A stretch of 5,455 nucleotides of DNA from NCBI GenBank assembly GCA_947589585.1, contig CANQCA010000078.1, forward strand, positions 1-5,455, in the 5' to 3' direction. Both the position numbers and the translations under genes were made by a program. The first letter of the stretch is position 1. Every line of letters starts with the position of its first letter. A model generated the notes under the pieces. It did not search any database. It worked only from the letters and a program-made list of their open reading frames with translations, and had not been told where the DNA came from. Of this stretch, positions 1-5,455 are shown in pieces. The DNA is from an uncultured Clostridia bacterium. GTDB taxonomy: Bacteria; Bacillota; Clostridia; Christensenellales; Borkfalkiaceae.

Positions 1-236
<236 letters not shown>

Positions 237-244
237 AACTTTTT

Positions 245-250
245 CTCCTT
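245..250 (-). promoter_or_regulatory. Ribosome binding site of the ATPase gene, overlapping the malG stop
   Basis: The minus strand reads AAGGAG with an 8-base spacer to the ATG at 236. The first two bases belong to the TAA stop of malG (249-251). This supports the chosen ATPase start. Confidence 0.83.
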
Positions 251-1091
251 ATTGTTTGACCGCTCCCGCGGAGAGGCCGTTGATGAGGAACTTGGACAGT
301 GCAAAGTAGAAGATGACGATGGGCACCGCGATGAAGACGGAGCCCGCCGCAAAGCGGGAAAATTCCGTGTTGTCGAGCGCCATGAGCCCCACTGCGACCG
401 TGTAGAGATCCTTGTTCTTGAGAAGAAGTTTGGGAAGGATGAAATCCGACCACGGCCACACGAAGGACGAGAGCAGGGTGTAGACGATCATGGGTGCGGC
501 GAGCGGCAGGGTGATGCGCATAAAGATCTGGAAGTTGGTCGCGCCGTCGATGCGCGCCGCCTCGTCGATGGAGATGGATATGGTATCGAAGAACCCCTTC
601 TGCGTGAGATACCCCATCGGCGCGCCCGCCGAGTAGATGAGGATGAGCCCCCACCGCTGGTTGATGAGGTTGAACTGCGTCATGAGGATATACACCGCCG
701 TCATCGTCATGAAGGAAGGGAACATGCCGAGGATGAGCGTCGTCTTCATGAGCGCCTTTCTGCTCTTGAAGCGGAAGCGCGACATGCAGTATGCCGTGAG
801 AATGGTGAGCGTGGTCCCGAACAGGCTCGACATGAGCGCGATAAAGAGCGTGTTCAAGAACCAACGCGGATAGTTGTACATCTCCGTGTCCGTAAAGAGC
901 TTCACGAAGCTATCGAAGCTGTACTCCGTCGGGAAGAACCCGCGGAAGGAATAGATGGAGCCCGTCTTGGAAAAGGACGCGAGTACGAGCCACAGGATGG
1001 GGAAGAGAAACACAAAGCAGACGGCGAGAATGATAAGGTATGTGATCGCCGCGCCGAAGAGCCTCTTGGGTCTTATTTTTCTCCTTTTCAT
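249..1091 (-). CDS. malG: Maltodextrin-type ABC transporter permease, MalG-like
   Basis: Second membrane subunit of the importer. The product is 280 residues, close to the usual length for this family (about 275-300). Six hydrophobic segments are visible (about 12-38, 79-103, 114-136, 146-164, 197-219, 248-269). The EAA loop reads EAARIDGA at 177-184, then ITLP at 193-196, which is the contact site for the ATPase. The C-terminus NGLSAGAVKQ resembles the conserved GAVKG-type tail of MalG, which in E. coli MalG reaches toward the substrate-binding/ATPase machinery. The start ATG at 1091 is preceded by AGGAGGA with a 9-base spacer and overlaps the malF stop by 4 bases, indicating translational coupling. 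The TAA stop lies 12 bases before the ATPase start and overlaps that gene's ribosome binding site. Confidence 0.94.
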   Translation of the reverse strand: MKRRKIRPKRLFGAAITYLIILAVCFVFLFPILWLVLASFSKTGSIYSFRGFFPTEYSFDSFVKLFTDTEMYNYPRWFLNTLFIALMSSLFGTTLTILTAYCMSRFRFKSRKALMKTTLILGMFPSFMTMTAVYILMTQFNLINQRWGLILIYSAGAPMGYLTQKGFFDTISISIDEAARIDGATNFQIFMRITLPLAAPMIVYTLLSSFVWPWSDFILPKLLLKNKDLYTVAVGLMALDNTEFSRFAAGSVFIAVPIVIFYFALSKFLINGLSAGAVKQ

Positions 1092-2506
1092 TGATAGGTC
1101 TCCTCCTGTTTATAGGACGGCGAGAGCACATACACCGCAAGGGAGATGACGGAGGTCACCGCAAAGATGATGATGCTGATCGCCGCGCCGATGGAATAGT
1201 AGTTGTTGTCGATGGACATATTGTACAGCCAGTTGATGAGAAGGTCGGTATCGCTCGCGAGGAAATAGCCGTCCATATACAGTCCGCCGCGCAGGAAATA
1301 GAAGATGCCGAAGTTATTGAAGTTGGCGATGAACTGCGAGATGAGCACGGGCATGGTCGCAAAGAGCACATAAGGGAGGGTGATCCGCACGAACTGTTTC
1401 CACGGGCTCGCACCGTCCACCCGCGCCGCCTCGTAGAGATCGGTGTTCACATTGGATAAAATGCCCGTTGCGAGTAGCATCCCGCTCGGGATATTCAGCC
1501 ACGCATTCACGCCGAGGCCGATAAAGCGCGCCGTCCACTTGGCGTCGATATCCAGAAAGCCGACCGCCGTGCCGCCCGCGTCCGTGATCATTTGGTTGAT
1601 GGGTCCGCCGTAGGAGAACATGAACTTGAAGGCGATGAGCGTGATGAACCCGGGGACGGCGTAGGCGAGGATGGGAAAGAGCCGCCAGAACGTCTTGCCC
1701 TTGACGCACTTCCTGTTGAGAAGCAGTGCGAGCCCGAGCCCCGCAAAGTAGTTGATGAAGGTGGAGAGCACCGCCCAGAGGATATTCCAACCGAAGATCC
1801 TGAAGAAGGTGGGCGCGAACTGCCCAAGCGTGAGAATTTTTGTGAAGTTTTCAAACCCCACCCAATCGACGAGGGCGGGCGGCACCACCGTGCCGCCGTA
1901 GTTCGTGAAGGCGATGAGGATCATGAAGATGATGGGGAGCACGCTGAACACGCACACGCCGATGATGGGCAGGGCGAGCGCCGTCTTGTGGAAGTTCTTC
2001 CCGAGAAGGGAAGAGAGCTCCTTTTTGAAGGAAGCAGGGCTCTTCATCGTGTCCACGGCGCATTGGATCTTATAGGCGTCCTTCACGTTCGCGAGATAGA
2101 TGACAAAGTAGAAGATGAGGGCGATAATAGCGAGGATCCCCATGAGCATCATGATGACAGAGTTATCCCCCTCGACACCGTACCATGCGTTGCTTTCATG
2201 CGTGCCGAGTGTGAAAAAGCCGATGAGGTCCCCCGCGCCCTTCAAGATGAAGTAGGCGAGGAAGGCGAGCTGGGCGAGAAGGTACAAAATGCCCTTCGCC
2301 CATTGGCGGTATAAAAGCTGCCCGAGCCCCATGACCACCATCGAGGCGGCGACCTTGCCGTTCCCCTGCGTCAGAATTTCCTTTGCGCCCGCTAATTTTT
2401 GCTTGATACGCGCGGGAAGGCTTAAAAAGAAGTTCTTGATTTTTTCAAGCGTTGCCCGAAAGCCCCGCCCGAGCTTCCGTGCAACATTTTCTTTTCTATC
2501 TTCCAT
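1088..2506 (-). CDS. malF: Maltodextrin-type ABC transporter permease, MalF-like
   Basis: Integral membrane subunit that should pair with the adjacent MalG-like protein to form the import channel. The product is 472 residues. About eight hydrophobic segments can be seen (roughly 72-88, 116-138, 176-200, 240-264, 276-297, 325-350, 378-395, 437-462), matching the eight-helix arrangement known for MalF. The cytoplasmic EAA loop that docks on the ATPase is clear: EAARVDGA at 359-366 followed by ITLP at 375-378. Before the core permease there is a basic, lysine/arginine-rich leader (1-50) and two extra helices with the segment GLGQLLYRQWAKGILYLL (60-77), a type of extension seen in Gram-positive MalF proteins. 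AAAGGAG lies 7 bases before the ATG. The TGA stop overlaps the malG start in ATGA. The exact sugar cannot be read from the sequence; maltodextrin is inferred from the neighbouring hydrolase. Confidence 0.93.
   Translation of the reverse strand: MEDRKENVARKLGRGFRATLEKIKNFFLSLPARIKQKLAGAKEILTQGNGKVAASMVVMGLGQLLYRQWAKGILYLLAQLAFLAYFILKGAGDLIGFFTLGTHESNAWYGVEGDNSVIMMLMGILAIIALIFYFVIYLANVKDAYKIQCAVDTMKSPASFKKELSSLLGKNFHKTALALPIIGVCVFSVLPIIFMILIAFTNYGGTVVPPALVDWVGFENFTKILTLGQFAPTFFRIFGWNILWAVLSTFINYFAGLGLALLLNRKCVKGKTFWRLFPILAYAVPGFITLIAFKFMFSYGGPINQMITDAGGTAVGFLDIDAKWTARFIGLGVNAWLNIPSGMLLATGILSNVNTDLYEAARVDGASPWKQFVRITLPYVLFATMPVLISQFIANFNNFGIFYFLRGGLYMDGYFLASDTDLLINWLYNMSIDNNYYSIGAAISIIIFAVTSVISLAVYVLSPSYKQEETYQ
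1101..1107 (-). promoter_or_regulatory. Ribosome binding site of malG, inside malF
   Basis: The minus strand reads AGGAGGA with a 9-base spacer to the ATG at 1091. It lies within the last codons of malF, consistent with coupled translation through the ATGA overlap. Confidence 0.83.
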
Positions 2507-2513
2507 TGACTTT

Positions 2514-2520
2514 CTCCTTT
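2514..2520 (-). promoter_or_regulatory. Ribosome binding site of malF, overlapping the upstream stop codon
   Basis: The minus strand reads AAAGGAG with a 7-base spacer to the ATG at 2506. Its first bases are part of the TAA stop of the solute-binding protein gene, so a ribosome terminating there sits directly on the next initiation site. Confidence 0.83.
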
Positions 2521-3949
2521 ATTGCAATGTAAAGATGCTGTCGTAGATCTGCTGGTCCACCCTTTGCAGGGCTTCCTTCATGCTATCGAGCGTCGCATAC
2601 TTGATCTCCGCGCCCGTGCGGAAGGCGTCCTTTGCAAGGTCCTGAAAGAGCGTCTGCAGCGGCGTCCAGATCTGTGCATTTTCCTTGATGGAGGGCATGA
2701 CCGTGATATTTCCCGCCTCTAAATTGTTGTTGATGACTTCGGAAAGTCCCCCCACTTCGTCGGCGACGTCCCCGCGGGCGGGCACGATGCCTAAAAGCTC
2801 GTTCCTTCTTTTGATCATCTCGTAGCTCGTTGCGAACTTGACGAAGGCGAGCGCGGCGTTCGGGTATTTTGTGTAGGAGCTGATCGCATACCCCTGCACG
2901 CCGCCCATCATGTTGCACTCGATAAACCCTTGGCTCTCGTCCTCTAAATTGCCGCTTGCGGGCAATTTGGGGATATAGGTCGTGACGAGATTTTCCGCGA
3001 TAAAATCCTCCGTATAGCCCTTTGCCTTCATCTCATCCACGAACATGGTATAGACGTCGGGCGTCGTGATAGTCGCAAAGAACTCTCCCGAGGCGAGGGC
3101 GGCATAGGCGCCCGTCGTCACCGAATCGTCGATGCAGCGCTGGTCCATGACGGTGGCGAGCTGGCGGATGATGTTTGCGCCGAGCTCGGCGTTCCCCTTG
3201 CTGTGCCCGATGTCGCTCGGGTCGGTGTTGCCCTTCCCGAAGGTGTATCCGCCGTAGCTATACAGATACCCCACCGAGAAGTAGGGCTCCAGAAAGGAGC
3301 GCATGTAGCCGAACTTTTTCCCGCCGCCGCCCTCCTTGATCTCCTTGGAGAAGCGGTACATGTCCGTCCAATATTCGACCATATCGGGGATGCCGTCCCC
3401 GTCGTCGTCCCACTCGCTCTCCCAATTCTCGGGGAGAAGGTCCTTGCGGTAGTAGAGAAGGGGCCCTTGCACGTTGACGGGGATCCCGAAGGTGTATTCC
3501 TGCCCCGCGACGGTGCGGCGGTAGGCCTGCCAGCCTTTCTCGCTGATCTTGTCGTAGCAGTCGAACTCCTCTGCGGGCAGTGGCAGGATGTGCTTTCCGT
3601 CGGGATAGCGCATGATCCTGTCGTTTGCCTGATACAAAACGTCGGGCCCGTAGCCGTAGGGGCCGTCGTTCTCGAGGTCGGTATACTGGTCCATGTTGGC
3701 GTCCTGCACGGTGATGTGGTAGTCCTTGTACTCCTCGTTGAACGCCGCGATGAGCTCGGCAAGATACCCCTGCTTGATCGCGGTGTCGTTTTCGAGCACA
3801 CGCAACGTCGCGTTCTCTTCGAGCTCTCCCGTGAACTTCGCCGCACCCGCATCCGTTGCCGCCGCCACGCTCGAAAGAAGCCCGCACACGATGAAGACGG
3901 CGAGAAGGATGGCGATGTGTGCGACGACCGCCGACAGATTTTTACTCAT
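2519..3949 (-). CDS. Extracellular sugar-binding protein of a CUT1 ABC transporter (MalE-like)
   Basis: Probable extracytoplasmic receptor that captures malto-oligosaccharides and delivers them to the MalF/MalG permease. The product is 476 residues, longer than many MalE proteins (about 400). An N-terminal hydrophobic stretch (about 12-28) followed by SSVAAATDAG looks like a signal peptide, but the only nearby cysteine (C22, context FIVC) is not a canonical lipobox. The mature part has features of the family 1 binding-protein fold, such as LAELIAAFNEEY (63-74), GPDVLYQANDRI (101-112), YTFGIPVNVQGPLLYYRKDLL (152-172), and a C-terminal AALAFVKFATS segment (365-375). Residues 181-192 form an EF-hand-like loop. 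The ATG at 3949 is chosen because AGGAGG lies 5 bases upstream; an in-frame TTG at 3970 has no such site. The gene sits between the GH13 gene and malF, which supports an alpha-glucan ligand. Binding-protein identity is firm, the ligand is inferred from context. Confidence 0.92.
   Translation of the reverse strand: MSKNLSAVVAHIAILLAVFIVCGLLSSVAAATDAGAAKFTGELEENATLRVLENDTAIKQGYLAELIAAFNEEYKDYHITVQDANMDQYTDLENDGPYGYGPDVLYQANDRIMRYPDGKHILPLPAEEFDCYDKISEKGWQAYRRTVAGQEYTFGIPVNVQGPLLYYRKDLLPENWESEWDDDGDGIPDMVEYWTDMYRFSKEIKEGGGGKKFGYMRSFLEPYFSVGYLYSYGGYTFGKGNTDPSDIGHSKGNAELGANIIRQLATVMDQRCIDDSVTTGAYAALASGEFFATITTPDVYTMFVDEMKAKGYTEDFIAENLVTTYIPKLPASGNLEDESQGFIECNMMGGVQGYAISSYTKYPNAALAFVKFATSYEMIKRRNELLGIVPARGDVADEVGGLSEVINNNLEAGNITVMPSIKENAQIWTPLQTLFQDLAKDAFRTGAEIKYATLDSMKEALQRVDQQIYDSIFTLQ
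3374..3409 (-). other. EF-hand-like calcium-binding loop within the solute-binding protein
   Basis: Residues 181-192 read DDDGDGIPDMVE. Aspartates occupy loop positions 1, 3, 5 and 9, glycine position 6, isoleucine position 7 and glutamate position 12, matching the canonical 12-residue EF-hand/thrombospondin-3/dockerin-type calcium loop. It follows the KDLLPENWESEW segment. Calcium binding is inferred from the motif; its role in ligand binding or fold stability is unknown. Confidence 0.7.
3857..3949 (-). other. Signal peptide of the solute-binding protein (predicted)
   Basis: Residues 1-31 comprise a short N-region with one lysine (K3) and a histidine (H11), a hydrophobic core from about 12 to 28, and a small-residue run SSVAAA ending before TDAG, which fits a signal peptidase I site near residue 31. 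C22 is embedded in the hydrophobic core with valine before it, so lipoprotein processing is not supported by the usual L-A/S-G/A-C consensus. An uncleaved N-terminal membrane anchor is the other possibility. Confidence 0.65.
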
Positions 3950-5455
3950 GCTCCCCTCCTTTTTTTGCAATATACTCTATCACAAACCCGCCGTGGGAGA
4001 GGTTTCCCTCTTTCAGTTTGTGAGAAAGAAGGACCTCTCCTTCGGAGGTGAATGGTGTCTCTTTTCGGGTATTGTTGATTACAAGGCGAATGGCGCTTCT
4101 CAGCGTTCTCTCGAGGATGAACAGGCCGCCTTCCGCCGAAAAAGATATTTCCCCCTCGACGATCTCTCTGCGCTTTCTTAAGCTGCCGAGGGAAGCGATC
4201 GTTTCCTTGAGCCTTGCCTCGCGCGTCCAATCCATCGTCCTTCTACAGTCGGGATCGTACCCGCCCTCCATGGGGATCTCCGTCCCGTAGTAGACGCAGG
4301 GCGCGCCCGTGTGCAGATAGATGACGGCAAGGGCGCAAAGAAGAAGGTCCTCATCCCCGCCCACTTCGCTATAAAACCTGTGCGTATCGTGGCTGTCTAA
4401 AAGGTTGAGCATCATGGCGTTGACCTGCTTCGTGTTGCGCATATAGAGTGCGGAGAGCCTGTGCGCAAACCCCTCCGCATCCAATGTGCGGCGGGCGAAA
4501 AAGTCGAGGCAGGCCTTGGTGAGTGCATAGTTCATGATGCCGTCGAATTGCTCGCCGCGAAGGAAGGGGTAGGAATCGTGCCAATTCTCGCCGAGGATGA
4601 GGCAATCGGGCTTGATGGCCTTGACTGCCTTTCGGAACGATCTCCAATAGTCGTGGGAGACCTCGTCGGAAACGTCGAGCCGCCACCCGTCGATATCGTA
4701 TTTTTCTATATAGTAGGTCGCAATGCCGTTGAGGAAGCTCTGTACTTCTTTGTTGGAAGTATTCCACTTCGGCATGTATTTGCAGAGGCTGAAATACTCG
4801 TAGTTTGCCTTGCTTTCATCGATCTTATCGCCGTGGATGATGAACCAATCGAAGTAAGGGGACTGCTTGCCCCGCGCGAGCACGTCCTGAAACTGCACGG
4901 TTTTTTCGCTGCAATGATTGAACACCGCATCGAGGACCACCTTCATGCCGCGCGCGTGCGCCTTTTCGATGAGATTTTTCAGGGCCCCCTCCCCGCCGAA
5001 CATGTCGTCCACGCGGTAGTAGTCGTAGGAATCGTACTTGTGATTGGAAACTGACGCAAACACGGGGGTGAGATAGAGCGCATTCACGCCGAGGCTTTTG
5101 AGATACCCGAGCTTTTGCGTAATGCCGTCGAGATCGCCCCCCGCAAAGCTCTTGGGGTTGGGAATTTGCCCCCAGGCGAGGTTGATATAGCCGTCCTCTT
5201 TTTGCATGTTTCCGCGGTGGAAACGGTCGATGAAAATTTCGTAGAAGACGGCCTTCTTCACCCAATCCACCGTACCCATGACGTCGGCGCGGTTGATATA
5301 GGGAAGCTGAAAGCTGTTGTAGTAGGCGAGGCGGAAATCGTAATTTTCGGTGACGCCGTCCTCGGAAAAATAGAAGCTCTTTCCCCCCTCTTCGATCTCG
5401 AAGATATACACAAAGCGCGTATCCCGCACCTTGATCTCGGCGGTGTAAAAGTCGA
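3942..5455 (-). CDS. GH13 alpha-glucosidase family, neopullulanase/cyclomaltodextrinase type, 5'-partial
   Basis: Likely a cytoplasmic enzyme hydrolysing alpha-1,4 (and possibly alpha-1,6) links in imported maltodextrins, cyclodextrins or pullulan fragments. The frame is open to the window edge, so the true start is outside; 503 complete codons are visible. Numbering from the GTG codon at 5429 as residue 1, residues 1-45 resemble the end of the CBM34-like N-terminal domain. The (beta/alpha)8 barrel begins near WVKKAVFYEIFIDRF (56-70). All GH13 motifs are present: region I DAVFNH (D167, N171, H172), region V MPKWN (219-223), region II GWRLDVSDEV with nucleophile D252, region III LILGENWH with acid/base E281, and region IV LLDSHD (H347, D348). 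A short C-terminal beta domain (about 425-495) follows. The MPK-N region V motif and GWRLDV favour GH13_20. Family members are usually around 580 residues, so roughly 60-90 are missing. The stop TAA overlaps the start of the binding-protein gene by 8 bases. The family call is firm; exact substrate is not determined. Confidence 0.93.
   Translation of the reverse strand, partial: DFYTAEIKVRDTRFVYIFEIEEGGKSFYFSEDGVTENYDFRLAYYNSFQLPYINRADVMGTVDWVKKAVFYEIFIDRFHRGNMQKEDGYINLAWGQIPNPKSFAGGDLDGITQKLGYLKSLGVNALYLTPVFASVSNHKYDSYDYYRVDDMFGGEGALKNLIEKAHARGMKVVLDAVFNHCSEKTVQFQDVLARGKQSPYFDWFIIHGDKIDESKANYEYFSLCKYMPKWNTSNKEVQSFLNGIATYYIEKYDIDGWRLDVSDEVSHDYWRSFRKAVKAIKPDCLILGENWHDSYPFLRGEQFDGIMNYALTKACLDFFARRTLDAEGFAHRLSALYMRNTKQVNAMMLNLLDSHDTHRFYSEVGGDEDLLLCALAVIYLHTGAPCVYYGTEIPMEGGYDPDCRRTMDWTREARLKETIASLGSLRKRREIVEGEISFSAEGGLFILERTLRSAIRLVINNTRKETPFTSEGEVLLSHKLKEGNLSHGGFVIEYIAKKGGEHE
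3955..3961 (-). promoter_or_regulatory. Ribosome binding site of the solute-binding protein gene
   Basis: The minus strand reads AAGGAGG here, followed by a 5-base spacer and the ATG at 3949. It lies inside the last codons of the GH13 gene. It decides the start of the binding protein, since the alternative TTG at 3970 lies upstream of this site and has no comparable sequence before it. Confidence 0.85.

Noticed and set aside
237..248. Search for promoters or terminators between genes
   Set aside because: The gaps are at most 12 bases and hold only stop codons, Shine-Dalgarno sites and short spacers. No hairpin with a T-tract or -35/-10 pair fits there.
1592..2314. Plus-strand open frame (240 codons) opposite malF
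   Set aside because: Low-complexity acidic and histidine-rich translation typical of the antisense of GC-biased membrane protein genes.
3882..3889. C22 of the binding protein as a lipobox cysteine
   Set aside because: The preceding residues F-I-V lack the small residue needed at -1, and the cysteine lies within the hydrophobic core instead of at its end.
3950..3970. Earlier in-frame start (TTG at 3970) for the binding protein
   Set aside because: It would place the AGGAGG site inside the coding region and has no upstream Shine-Dalgarno; the ATG at 3949 is ideally spaced.
3203..4051. Long plus-strand open frame (282 codons) opposite the receptor gene and the end of the hydrolase gene
   Set aside because: Valine-rich composition without recognisable motifs, spanning the junction of two solid minus-strand genes. 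No ribosome binding site or family feature supports it.
5427..5429. GTG at 5429 as the start of the GH13 gene
   Set aside because: The frame stays open to the window edge, with upstream residues DFYTAEIK that fit a continuing beta-rich N-terminal domain, and the visible protein is shorter than the family norm. The gene is 5'-truncated by the window.

Overview
The window is one compact, entirely minus-strand block of five genes for uptake and intracellular breakdown of alpha-glucan oligosaccharides (maltodextrin type). Read in the direction of transcription, from high to low coordinates, the order is: a GH13 neopullulanase/cyclomaltodextrinase-type hydrolase (5' end off the window), an extracellular solute-binding protein, a MalF-type permease, a MalG-type permease, and the first 78 codons of a MalK/MsmX/UgpC-type ATPase (3' end off the window). 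Every base lies in, or within 12 bases of, one of these genes. There is no RNA gene, mobile element, CRISPR array or long intergenic region.

Region by region: 5455-3942 is the hydrolase, with the end of a probable CBM34-like N-terminal domain, a complete catalytic barrel with all GH13 active-site residues, and a short C-terminal beta domain. It overlaps the binding-protein gene (3949-2519) by 8 bases. A 12-base gap follows, then malF-like (2506-1088), a 4-base ATGA overlap, malG-like (1091-249), another 12-base gap, and the ATPase gene (236 to the window edge). Each downstream gene has a strong Shine-Dalgarno sequence, placed inside or directly after the end of the preceding gene. No promoter or terminator is visible, so the genes are almost certainly one transcript whose promoter lies beyond 5455.

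How they work together (inference from family knowledge): the binding protein captures malto-oligosaccharides outside the membrane, MalF/MalG form the channel, the ATPase drives import, and the cytoplasmic hydrolase splits the imported oligosaccharides or cyclodextrins into maltose and glucose.

Organism: the strong AGGAGG-type ribosome binding sites, the MalF with an N-terminal extension and the pairing of a CUT1 importer with a GH13_20-like enzyme suggest a Gram-positive Firmicute, probably a fairly GC-rich member of the Clostridia such as an uncultured gut lineage. That placement is an inference with low to moderate confidence. The system is recognisable rather than new. The points most worth a second look are a perfect EF-hand-type calcium loop in the binding protein, the absence of a canonical lipobox in that protein, and the tightly coupled gene junctions.
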